From positions 16,820-80,819 of the forward strand of contig NZ_LT607423.1 of NCBI RefSeq assembly GCF_900095225.1: 64,000 nt of DNA. The letters are read 5' to 3'. Shown one piece after another: positions 31,965 through 39,925 of the stretch; the first letter of the stretch is position 1; each line of letters opens with the position of its first letter. Both the position numbers and the translations under genes were made by a program. The notes under the pieces were generated by a model. That model did no database searches, was not told the origin of the DNA, and saw nothing but the letters and a program-made list of their open reading frames with translations. This DNA is from Pseudomonas sp. UMAB-08. Lineage in GTDB: Bacteria > Pseudomonadota > Gammaproteobacteria > Pseudomonadales > Pseudomonadaceae.

Positions 31965-33089
31965 TTAAACGCTGTGGCAGGGATAGTCGGTATACCCCAT
32001 CGCAGTGCCGCCATAAAGGCTGGCGGGATCAGCCAGATTCAGCGGCCAGCCATTGGCGATGCGCTGCGGCAAATCCGGGTTGGCGATAAAGGGGCGTCCA
32101 AATGCGATCAGGTCACTCCAGCCCTCGCCGATAGCTTTCTCACCGCGCACTGCCGTGTATTTGCCTGCGTAGATAATGCGCCCACTGAACGCAGCGCGAG
32201 CCGCGTGACGAAAACTCGCCGGTAACTGCGGTGCGTCGTCCCAGTCAGCCTCGGCCAGCGACAAGTAGGCGATGCCGATGCCTTCCAGTACCTTGATCGC
32301 TGCGATGTAGGTTGCATGAGGGTCGTCTTCAACCAGCCCGAGGTAGACGCGCGCTTCGTCGGTGCTTTGAAACAGCGGCGAGAAACGCACCCCCACACGA
32401 TTTTTGCCCACTCGATCGGCTACCGCTTGAGTCACTTCCCTGAGAAAGCGCAAACGATTGTCCAGGCTACCGCCGTATTCATCCTCACGCTGGTTGCTGT
32501 GCTTAGAGATGAACTGGTTGATCAGATAACCATTGGCACTGTGGATCTCAACGCCATCAAAGCCCGCATCCATCGCATTCTGTGCAGCTTGCGCATAGAA
32601 CGAAACCAACTCTGCGATCTCTTCACGTGTCAGCGCTCGGGGCTGGGACGGCGCGCTTAACTCACCCGTACCCGGTCCTGTTTCGACAAATACGCTGACC
32701 CCTTGTGCGGCAATCGCCGAGGGCGCTACCGGCGCGCCACCGTCTGGTTGTAGCGAAACATGCGAGACCCTGCCGACATGCCAGAGTTGGGCGAAGATGA
32801 CTCCGCCGTCGGCGTGCACCTTGGTTGTCACCTTGCGCCAGCCCTCGATCTGTTCTGCAGTGTGGATGCCCGGTGTCCAGGCGTAACCCTGCCCTCTTGG
32901 TTCAATCTGGGTACCTTCAGTGACCATGAAGCCCGCACCACTGCGCTGGGAATAGTAGGTCGCCATGAGGTCATTCGGCACATTGCCTGGCTGCGAGCTG
33001 CGGGAGCGGGTTAACGGTGGCAGGACCACACGGTTTTTCAGGGTATAGGGGCCGAGTTCGGTGCTGCTGAATAGAGTCGAGTGTTTCAA
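31965..33089 (-). CDS. Old-yellow-enzyme-type alkene reductase (NemA-like)
   Basis: About 374 residues from a TTG at 33089 that follows AAGGA by 7 bases; a GTG at 33110 has no ribosome-binding site. It is an FMN barrel enzyme: LGPYTLKNRVVLPPLTRSRS, MVTEGTQIEPRGQGYAWTPG, AQLWHVGRVSH, GFDGVEIHSANGYLINQF with the His/Asn substrate pair, and DEYGGSLDNRLRFL. These enzymes use NAD(P)H to reduce activated C=C bonds, N-ethylmaleimide, nitrate esters and similar electrophiles. A 34-bp perfect palindrome precedes the gene and the ArsR-like repressor follows it. The gene is the electrophile-response output of this pair, by inference. Confidence 0.93.
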   Translation of the reverse strand: MKHSTLFSSTELGPYTLKNRVVLPPLTRSRSSQPGNVPNDLMATYYSQRSGAGFMVTEGTQIEPRGQGYAWTPGIHTAEQIEGWRKVTTKVHADGGVIFAQLWHVGRVSHVSLQPDGGAPVAPSAIAAQGVSVFVETGPGTGELSAPSQPRALTREEIAELVSFYAQAAQNAMDAGFDGVEIHSANGYLINQFISKHSNQREDEYGGSLDNRLRFLREVTQAVADRVGKNRVGVRFSPLFQSTDEARVYLGLVEDDPHATYIAAIKVLEGIGIAYLSLAEADWDDAPQLPASFRHAARAAFSGRIIYAGKYTAVRGEKAIGEGWSDLIAFGRPFIANPDLPQRIANGWPLNLADPASLYGGTAMGYTDYPCHSV

Positions 33090-33139
33090 CGTGGAATCCT
33101 TATGAATCACGGGTACTGATTAATAACAGCGGCCACCAT

Positions 33140-33173
33140 AATATAGATATTGAGATATCTCAATATCTATATT
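33140..33173. promoter_or_regulatory. 34-bp perfect palindrome: two overlapping ArsR-type operators
   Basis: The 34 bases are identical to their reverse complement. Inside are two copies of AGATAT-N4-ATATCT, at 33145-33160 and 33153-33168, shifted by 8 bp. The palindrome starts 51 bp upstream of the alkene reductase start codon and is almost pure A/T in a G/C-rich chromosome. Two ArsR dimers could bind side by side or in alternation. Confidence 0.8.
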
Positions 33174-33178
33174 CGAAC

Positions 33179-33200
33179 CCGCCACCTCTCAGGGTGGCGG
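33179..33200. repeat. Hairpin between the MDR oxidoreductase and the alkene reductase
   Basis: CCGCCACC and GGTGGCGG form a perfect 8-bp stem with a 6-base loop, 33 bases after the end of the MDR gene in its direction of transcription. No U tract follows. It probably marks the 3' end of that mRNA. Confidence 0.45.
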
Positions 33201-33232
33201 CTATCGGATTTTTCGTGTCACATCAACAGCAC

Positions 33233-34240
33233 TTAGAACGCGAGACAGATTTTCCCCAAGTGAGCACCCGACGCTTCATGGGCAAAGGCCCTACCGATAT
33301 CAGTCAGCACGAAGGTGCTGTCGATCACCGGTTTGATACCCATCGCTTCAAGCCCGCGCACCATGTCCCGCTGGTTCTGCCGGCTGCCCACGATCAACCC
33401 CTGCAGACGTTGTTGTTTGGCCATCAATGCCGCCGTCGGCACCGGACCTTCCCATCCTGTGAGAACGCCGATCAGGGCGATATGCCCACCGATACGGCAC
33501 GCGATTATTGATTGAGGCAACGTGCCCGGACCGCCGACTTCGATGACGTGGTCCACCCCTCGGCCGCCGGTCAATTTGAGCACTTCGTTGCCCCACTCGG
33601 GCTGATGGCGGTAGTTGATCGTATGGTCTGCACCCAGCTCTCGAACCTTGGCCAGCTTGGCGTCTGACGACGAGGTGGCAATCACCGTTGCGCCCATCGC
33701 CTTGGCCATTTGCAAGGCGAAAATCGACACGCCCCCGGTGCCCAGCACCAACACACTGTCACCCGCCTTGAGCCCACCATCGACGACAAGCGCCCGCCAG
33801 GCGGTAAGCCCTGCCGTGGTCAATGTGGCGGCTTGCACATGGCTGTAACCCGCAGGCGCCAGCGTGAACCAGTGACTTGGCTTGACCACTACCTCGCGGG
33901 CATAACCATCCACGCCATCACCGGGTGTCGTGCTGAAGTCGGCAATCGCGGCACCGCCGGTTTCCCAGCTCGGAAAAAAACACGAGACGACATGGTCGCC
34001 GACCTTGAACTCGCCGACACCCTCACCCACGGCCTCCACCACCCCCGCGCCATCGGCCATAGGGATACGCCCATCGGCGGTCGGCATCATGCCGGTCACT
34101 ACCGCGTAATCGTGAAAATTCAATGAGCACGCATGAATGCGCACACGAATCTGCCCGGCAGCGGGTTGTCCAGGATCGGGTAGCTCGACCAGTTGAAGGT
34201 TTTCCAGCGACGCAGGCAGCGTGATCTTGATAGCTTTCAT
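33233..34240 (-). CDS. MDR-family NAD(P)-dependent oxidoreductase (zinc-free ADH/quinone-reductase type)
   Basis: 335 residues from the ATG at 34240 (MKAIKITLPASLENLQL); the much longer open frame upstream has no family similarity. It is a GroES-like domain followed by a Rossmann domain with VLVLGTGGVSIFALQMAKAMG and a short-chain adenosine pocket (ATSSSDAKLAKVRELGADHTINY). The structural zinc cysteine cluster and catalytic zinc ligands of true alcohol dehydrogenases are absent (HACSLNFHDYAVV). Family members act on enones, quinones or alcohols. Whether it works with the alkene reductase next door is unknown; they are separated by the ArsR-type operator. Confidence 0.9.
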   Translation of the reverse strand: MKAIKITLPASLENLQLVELPDPGQPAAGQIRVRIHACSLNFHDYAVVTGMMPTADGRIPMADGAGVVEAVGEGVGEFKVGDHVVSCFFPSWETGGAAIADFSTTPGDGVDGYAREVVVKPSHWFTLAPAGYSHVQAATLTTAGLTAWRALVVDGGLKAGDSVLVLGTGGVSIFALQMAKAMGATVIATSSSDAKLAKVRELGADHTINYRHQPEWGNEVLKLTGGRGVDHVIEVGGPGTLPQSIIACRIGGHIALIGVLTGWEGPVPTAALMAKQQRLQGLIVGSRQNQRDMVRGLEAMGIKPVIDSTFVLTDIGRAFAHEASGAHLGKICLAF

Positions 34241-34518
34241 TAAGCGATTCTCCAAAAAAGAGGCTTCGATAAGGCTCGCGCACCGCGAAAAGCCAACACT
34301 GACATGAGACAGACACCCGAGCGGCGGAAGAAATTCGACCTTCACCCCGAAAAACCGAGAATAGCACCCCGCTCCAGCGCCGACGGTACGCGGGCGGTAT
34401 CGCTGAGCGGTGGCTGAATATTCAAACGCTATCCGACGCCTTAACACCGCCCGGCCGTCTACTATCATGACTCTACCGAACAGCCTGAAGACAACGACAA
34501 CGACAATGGAGGTTGAAC

Positions 34519-35280
34519 TTGAATCATCTGATGATCGCGTCAGTCGTTTTCATCTGCCTGTTCGGTAGCGCGCTGCTGGGTTCGTATCTGCGCGGGCGGC
34601 TGCCCTCTCAACACCTGAGCGATGAATCCATCAGCGTAGTGAAACTCGCCACAGGCCTGATCGCGACAATGGCCGCCCTGGTGCTCGGCCTTCTGGTCTC
34701 GTCAGCCAAAGGCACTTTCGATACGACCAGCGCCGAGCTCGTGGGAACGGCGGCCAAGGTCGTTCAATTCGACCGTGTGTTGTCCCGATATGGGCCGGAC
34801 ACCCAAGAAATCCGCAGCCTGCTCAAGCATAACTACGCGGGCGTCATGCAGGTGCTTGCATCACGCGATGCGTCACAGATCGCAAAGCTCGACAGCCCCG
34901 AGGCGATAAACCGTTCTGAAGAACTGCAGCGCAAGGTGGAAGCCCTTTCCCCCGGCAATGATGCTCAGCGTGCGCTCAAGGAACGTGCCTTGCTGGTCAT
35001 GGATGAAGTGTTTGCTACCCGCTGGCTGGCACTCCTTCAGGCAAATGGCTCGATCCCGTTTACGATGCTTGCGATTCTAGTGTCGTGGCTGTCCATTATC
35101 TTCGGCACCTTTGGCCTGTTCGCGCCCCGTAACGGCACCATTTTGGCCGTACTAATGATGTGCGCACTATCAACCTCCGCGGCGATTCTTCTGGTCGAGG
35201 AACTGAACAGACCGCTCGATGGTTTGATCGGCGTATCACTTGAGCCCATACGCGACACACTGGGCAGACTCGGTCAGTAG
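34519..35280 (+). CDS. DUF4239 (bestrophin-like) membrane protein
   Basis: About 253 residues from a TTG at 34519, placed 6 bases after GGAGG (34508-34512); other possible starts are TTG 34513 and ATG 34531. Four membrane segments are visible: about 4-24, 46-66 (TGLIATMAALVLGLLVSSAK), 176-198 (FTMLAILVSWLSIIFGTFGL) and 205-225. The C-terminal ILLVEELNRPLDGLIGVSLEP is the DUF4239 signature. The family is related to bestrophin-type anion channels but its function in bacteria is not known. Confidence 0.85.
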   Translation: MNHLMIASVVFICLFGSALLGSYLRGRLPSQHLSDESISVVKLATGLIATMAALVLGLLVSSAKGTFDTTSAELVGTAAKVVQFDRVLSRYGPDTQEIRSLLKHNYAGVMQVLASRDASQIAKLDSPEAINRSEELQRKVEALSPGNDAQRALKERALLVMDEVFATRWLALLQANGSIPFTMLAILVSWLSIIFGTFGLFAPRNGTILAVLMMCALSTSAAILLVEELNRPLDGLIGVSLEPIRDTLGRLGQ

Positions 35281-35420
35281 CCAAATCCAGGGCGAGCACC
35301 TGTGTGGGAGAGAGGCGCCCCTAGTTTTTCCAATTTGCTTTTAAGCTGATCTGAATCAATGGCCCATGACCGACGGCGCTATAAACAGTACGTTTGACTG
35401 AGCAAGGAAATAGCCGAGTT

Positions 35421-35732
35421 ATGTGTAGCTCCAGCCCGCCGGCCCGGATTATCTGCAATGACCACGTACTCGCCAACACGCTGCGCGGCCAGATGGCAAC
35501 CATAGCCCCCAACTGCGAAGTGCTCAGCGCGCCGGATGATTGCAGTCATGCTCCTTTTTGCCGCTGGCTCGGCGAATCGCACCTTAGCAACGCCGGGCGG
35601 GTTCAGGCCGCGCTGATTGAGGCCATCGAAACGCTGGAGCGCTCACGACACGCCTTTAAATCCCGTGAGCTAGGACTACTAAGACAGCGACTGGTCGTTC
35701 TTTCGCGAGAGTTGTCAGGCAGTTCGGAATAA
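35421..35732 (+). CDS. Conserved-looking small protein, unknown
   Basis: 104 residues from the ATG at 35421, with AAGGA 12 bases upstream (35404-35408), a long spacing. The N-terminal half carries five cysteines (MCSSSPPARIICNDHVL, NCEVLSAPDDCSHAPFC) that could form a metal or disulfide centre. The C-terminal half (ALIEAIETLERSRHAFKSRE) reads as a single amphipathic helix or short coiled coil. I do not recognise the family. It is followed at once by the terminator-ended RNA at 35747. Confidence 0.65.
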   Translation: MCSSSPPARIICNDHVLANTLRGQMATIAPNCEVLSAPDDCSHAPFCRWLGESHLSNAGRVQAALIEAIETLERSRHAFKSRELGLLRQRLVVLSRELSGSSE

Positions 35733-35746
35733 TGTATTTATGCCAC

Positions 35747-35865
35747 TACTAGTAGGTTCCGCTCGCTGCGGGGACCGGCTTTGCCGAGCAGGACAATGGG
35801 CCTGAAAGACGAAGCGCCATGACGCCAGTTCTTAATTGGAACGCGCCGTCATGGCGTTTTTTTTT
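35747..35865 (+). ncRNA. Terminator-ended leader or small RNA upstream of the globin-cyclase gene
   Basis: A possible promoter (TTGTCA at 35708, 17-bp spacer, TATTTA) lies at the end of the small-protein gene. The segment then shows CTACTAGTAG (35747), a stem with GCTCG (35761-35765) and CGAGC (35785-35789), and an intrinsic terminator: CGCCATGACG (35815-35824) pairs exactly with CGTCATGGCG (35847-35856), an inner GTTC/GAAC stem stacks inside, and nine T residues follow. The terminator ends 39 bases before the next start codon. It is either the attenuated leader of the downstream operon or a separate sRNA of about 120 bases. I cannot assign it to a named family. Confidence 0.6.
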
Positions 35866-35903
35866 GGCCTAAAAAGCCCACTTTGGGGACTCAAGGGACA
35901 AGG

Positions 35904-38177
35904 ATGAAAATAACAAACGATCTTGCCGAGTTGCTGAAACGTACCCGTCTCGATCCTGAGGAGATCGCCGAACGCTTCCGTTTTCTCGACTGGCAAGAGG
36001 AGGATGCCAAGCGCCTAAGCGCAGCAGCACAGCGGATGGCACCAGCGCAGCAAGCGTTCGTCGATCACTTGTACCGCCACTTGGAACAGTTCGCCACGCC
36101 GTCCGCGCTGCTGCGCATGCCAGAGGTCACTGCCCGTCTGAAGCAAAGCCAGATTGAGTATTACCAGCGCTTATGGGCCGGCCCTTATGATGACGACTAC
36201 GTCAACGGCCGACTGCGTATTGGAGTGATACATCAGAAGGTCGGTCTGGAATTAAAGTGGTACCTCGGCGGTTATCGCCTTTACCTCGACGACATGCTAT
36301 CGAGCTTGTTTGACGATGACCGCAGCATCACCCTCTACTCCAGCCTGTTGAAAGCGGTTTTTTTCGACATATCCCTCGCCATCGACACTTACAGTGCCGC
36401 TCAGCACAAGGCTCTGGAAGACAGTGAGGCTCGCTTCGCGCGGGCTCTGCGCGGCGCCAACGACGGGCTCTGGGACTGGCATGTCGACCAGGATCGACTG
36501 TATGTTTCCGAGCGATGGGCAAGCATGCTCGGTCTCAGCCGAGACAGCATCGGCGAGACCAGCGCCAGTTGGTTCAGCCGAATACATCCAGACGACCTGC
36601 CAGACTTTCACCAGGCCATCGACGCACATTTAAAGGGGCAGACGCCCTCTTTTCATCATGAATACCGTATCCGCCAGCACGACAGTAGCTATATCTGGGT
36701 GCTGGTACGTGGCGTAGCAGACGCGACCACACCCGGCCAACTGCGCATGGCGGGCTCGCAATCCGATATCAGCGCATACAAAGGTGCGGAGCAGCGCCTC
36801 AAGCATACCGCCCGCCATGACTCGTTGACCGGCCTGGCCAACCGTATGCGCTTTGACGAGCAGTTGCAGTCTGCCCTCTTACGCCAGGGCAAAAACGGCA
36901 CACGTGAAGCTGCGCTACTGTTCATTGATCTCGACCGCTTCAAGCTGATCAACGATAGCCTCGGTCACCGCGCCGGTGATCACGTATTGGTCGAGGTGGC
37001 GAAACGCCTGAATGGCTGCCTTCGCCCTGGCGATCAACTGTTCCGCTTCGGTGGCGACGAATTCATCGTGCTACTTGACGACCTCGCCTGCAGCAGCGAT
37101 GCCGAGCATGTGGCCCAGCGCCTCCTCGACAGCCTGCGTCAGCCACTGCACCTGGATAATCGAACCTTGGTGGTCAGCGCCAGCATCGGCATCACGCCGC
37201 TACAGGACGAAGGCACAACGCTGGACACCCTGCAGGCCGCCGACCTTGCGCTCTACCGCGCCAAAGCGGCCGGGAAGGCGCAGTTCGCCCGTTACACTGA
37301 GGGACTGCAGATCGTCGCACAGCACCATCTGGAACTGGAGTCATCTCTGGGCCAGGCGCTGCAAAACGACGAGTTCGAACTGCATTACCAGCCGATCTGC
37401 CGAATTGATCAGGACCACGTGCACCTGACCGGGGTCGAAGCACTATTACGCTGGCGGCGTGGCGAGCGCTTGATCTCGCCACTGGAGTTCATCCCTGCGC
37501 TGGAGGAGTCTGGAGAGATCATCCACGTCGGTGAATGGGTATTGCGCCAAGCCTGCCGACAGACGCGTGCCTGGCAACTGACCGGCCAGGGAGGCCTGCG
37601 CTGCTCGGTCAACATCTCTAGCCGCCAATTGCAACAAGCCGATTTCGTCCCCCGGCTGATAGACATCCTGCAAGACAGCGGCTTGCCACCCTCCAGCCTG
37701 ATTCTGGAGATTACCGAAAGCCTACTCATGCATGACAACGCGGAGACGCTGTCCTGTCTGAACGAGTTGGCCAGCCTTGGCGTGCAGTTGGCACTCGACG
37801 ACTTCGGCACCGGTTACTCCTCCCTCGGCTATCTCAAACGCTTCCCGCTGCACATCCTCAAGGTGGACAAAAGCTTCATCGGCGGCACCCCGGACGATAG
37901 CGAACTGAGCACGATCAGCCGAGCAATCATTGGCCTCGGCCGTAGTCTCGGCATGGAGGTGGTGGCGGAGGGTGTCGAAAGCGACGCACAACTCGACTTC
38001 GTTGTTGGTGAAGGCTGTCACTACGCCCAAGGCTACTGGTTTAGTCGACCAAGACCCGCCGCCAATCTGCAACAGTTGTTCAGCGGAGAGGACTGTTTCG
38101 AAGGTCTGTGGTGCCTACTGCCGGACGCGCAACAGACACCCATTTATGACCCCGCAGCTACGGAGGCAGAACAATGA
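35904..38177 (+). CDS. Globin-coupled sensor with PAS, GGDEF and EAL domains
   Basis: 757 residues from the ATG at 35904, with AAGGG about 6 bases upstream. In order: an N-terminal globin-coupled-sensor domain (about 1-165) with the proximal haem ligand His110 in RIGVIHQKVGLELKWYLGGY; a PAS domain (about 175-300); a GGDEF domain with RFGGDEFIVLL (about 383) and an intact RPGD I-site; and an EAL domain with EALLRW (about 512), DDFGTGYSSLGYL, and EVVAEGVES (about 687). All catalytic residues I can check are present in both output domains. It should sense oxygen through haem and either make or destroy c-di-GMP. The stop codon overlaps the start of the chemoreceptor gene, so the two are co-translated. 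Confidence 0.95.
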   Translation: MKITNDLAELLKRTRLDPEEIAERFRFLDWQEEDAKRLSAAAQRMAPAQQAFVDHLYRHLEQFATPSALLRMPEVTARLKQSQIEYYQRLWAGPYDDDYVNGRLRIGVIHQKVGLELKWYLGGYRLYLDDMLSSLFDDDRSITLYSSLLKAVFFDISLAIDTYSAAQHKALEDSEARFARALRGANDGLWDWHVDQDRLYVSERWASMLGLSRDSIGETSASWFSRIHPDDLPDFHQAIDAHLKGQTPSFHHEYRIRQHDSSYIWVLVRGVADATTPGQLRMAGSQSDISAYKGAEQRLKHTARHDSLTGLANRMRFDEQLQSALLRQGKNGTREAALLFIDLDRFKLINDSLGHRAGDHVLVEVAKRLNGCLRPGDQLFRFGGDEFIVLLDDLACSSDAEHVAQRLLDSLRQPLHLDNRTLVVSASIGITPLQDEGTTLDTLQAADLALYRAKAAGKAQFARYTEGLQIVAQHHLELESSLGQALQNDEFELHYQPICRIDQDHVHLTGVEALLRWRRGERLISPLEFIPALEESGEIIHVGEWVLRQACRQTRAWQLTGQGGLRCSVNISSRQLQQADFVPRLIDILQDSGLPPSSLILEITESLLMHDNAETLSCLNELASLGVQLALDDFGTGYSSLGYLKRFPLHILKVDKSFIGGTPDDSELSTISRAIIGLGRSLGMEVVAEGVESDAQLDFVVGEGCHYAQGYWFSRPRPAANLQQLFSGEDCFEGLWCLLPDAQQTPIYDPAATEAEQ

Positions 38178-39763
38178 AAATCAATCTCCCGGTAAGTGGT
38201 CGCGCAGTCGAATTCAGCACCAGCGCGAATATTCTTTCCACAACCAACCCCAAGGGCGCAGTCACCTACGTCAACCCCGACTTCATAGATATCAGCGGCT
38301 ATAGCGAGGCCGAGTTGCTCGGCGTCAATCACAATATCGTGCGCCACCCGGACATGCCGCCGGAGGCCTTCTCGCACATGTGGCAGACGCTCAAATCCGG
38401 GCGCTCGTGGATGGGAATGGTCAAGAATCGTTGCAAAAACGGCGACCACTACTGGGTCAGTGCCTACGCGATGCCCATGTTGCGGAACGGCGAAGTCGTT
38501 GAATATCAGTCCGTACGTACACAACCAAAAAAGGAATGGGTAGACGCCGCCGAGCGCCTCTATGCCGAGCTACGCAGCGGTGGAAAGCCACGCTGCCTGC
38601 GTCCGCCAAGGCTGTCCGTGGGCTTGCGCCTGGCGCTTACTGTGGCCGGGCTGAACCTGCTCGGCTTTGCCGCTCTAGTCCTCGTCGGGGCCTTATCCTG
38701 GATCAATGCGCTCGTCGCGGCTCCGCTATTCAGCCTGCTGCTCGGTGGGTTGTTGCGCTACAACCTGCAGCCCCTCGACGCCCTCGCCCGCAAGGCTCAT
38801 AACATCGCCGACAATCCGCTGAGCCAGGCCCTGTATAGCGGCCGCCGCGATCAATTTGGACAAATTGATTTCGCCCTCCATATGCTCGACGCTGAAACCC
38901 GCGCCGTCGTCGGGCGCATCGCCGACTCGGCCAGTCAATTGAACAAGGAAGCAGGCGAGCTAGTCGCCGCGGTGGACGGCAGCAGCAAAGCCACCCTCCA
39001 GCAACAGGGAGAAACTGCTCAGGTGGTCAGCGCGGTCTCCCAGATGTCCAACAGCGTGCAAGAAGTGGCGCGCAATGCTCAGCTAACCGCCAGCGCGGTC
39101 AGTTTAGCCGATCAAGAAACCAACCTTGGTCTGCAACTGGTCGAGCAAACCTGCCAACACATCAACCACCTGGCCGACGAGGTGCAGCAGACCAGCTCGA
39201 CGATCAACCAACTGGAACTGCAAAGCCAAGACATAAACCGTGTGTTGGAGGTGATCCAGAGCATCGCCAAGCAAACGAATCTGCTCGCCCTTAATGCTGC
39301 CATAGAGGCAGCCCGCGCTGGCGAGGCTGGACGCGGCTTCGCTGTTGTCGCTGACGAAGTGCGTGGGTTGGCCTCACGCACCCAGCACTCCACCGAAGAA
39401 ATCCAAAGCATCATCGACACCCTACGCTGTTCGACCGGCGATGCTGTGGCCGCCATGCAACGCAGTCACCGGATAGCCGGGGTCAGCGTCGAACAGGCAC
39501 TACTGGCCACCAAGGCGCTAGACGGGATCAACCAGCGGGTTAGTGATATCAGCGAGATGAGTGTGCAGATAGCTGCCGCAGTGGAGGAGCAAAACGCAAT
39601 GGGTGACCATATTCAGTCCAGTCTTGATGGCATTCGCATGGCTACCGACAGCAATGTAGTCGCCAGCACCCAGAGCCGCACCGCCTCTGACCATGTCGCC
39701 GGACTGGCCAAGCATCTGCAACTGTTGTCGGAACAGTTCTGGGGCCGCCAACACAGAAATTGA
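38174..39763 (+). CDS. Aer-like PAS-containing methyl-accepting chemotaxis protein
   Basis: 529 residues. An N-terminal cytoplasmic PAS domain (about 15-115; NPDFIDISGYSEAELLG, NHNIVRHPDMP, RSWMGMVKNRCKNGDHYWV) of the FAD-binding Aer type, a hydrophobic hairpin (about 150-195), a HAMP-like region, and a cytoplasmic signalling coiled coil whose hairpin tip is intact near residue 363 (QTNLLALNAAIEAARAGEAG). There is no large periplasmic loop. Aer proteins sense redox or energy state and direct aerotaxis through CheA/CheW. The ATG overlaps the upstream stop (ATGA) and has its own GGAGG. Coupling to a haem-globin c-di-GMP enzyme points to a common oxygen signal for swimming and settling. Confidence 0.95.
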   Translation: MKINLPVSGRAVEFSTSANILSTTNPKGAVTYVNPDFIDISGYSEAELLGVNHNIVRHPDMPPEAFSHMWQTLKSGRSWMGMVKNRCKNGDHYWVSAYAMPMLRNGEVVEYQSVRTQPKKEWVDAAERLYAELRSGGKPRCLRPPRLSVGLRLALTVAGLNLLGFAALVLVGALSWINALVAAPLFSLLLGGLLRYNLQPLDALARKAHNIADNPLSQALYSGRRDQFGQIDFALHMLDAETRAVVGRIADSASQLNKEAGELVAAVDGSSKATLQQQGETAQVVSAVSQMSNSVQEVARNAQLTASAVSLADQETNLGLQLVEQTCQHINHLADEVQQTSSTINQLELQSQDINRVLEVIQSIAKQTNLLALNAAIEAARAGEAGRGFAVVADEVRGLASRTQHSTEEIQSIIDTLRCSTGDAVAAMQRSHRIAGVSVEQALLATKALDGINQRVSDISEMSVQIAAAVEEQNAMGDHIQSSLDGIRMATDSNVVASTQSRTASDHVAGLAKHLQLLSEQFWGRQHRN

Positions 39764-39925
39764 GCGCAGCGGCGTAACGAAGAACACCTCCATTCGATCA
39801 TGTCCATGTGGAAACCTCGTGATCGTCACCTAGACTCACGCAATTACGTTCAGCGAGGAGGTGCTTGATGTGGCTCATCCATGGTCCGGGGAAAGGGCGA
39901 CTAAAACAGCGAGCCGGGCCCTCCC

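Noticed and set aside
35298..35322. REP-like half element (CTGTGTGGGAG)
   Set aside because: Only a short partial match to Pseudomonas REP sequences and no stem; not reported as a repeat.
35745..35865. c-di-GMP (GEMM) riboswitch in the leader of the GGDEF/EAL gene
   Set aside because: I looked for the conserved GEMM core and tetraloop-receptor elements and did not find them; only the terminator is certain.
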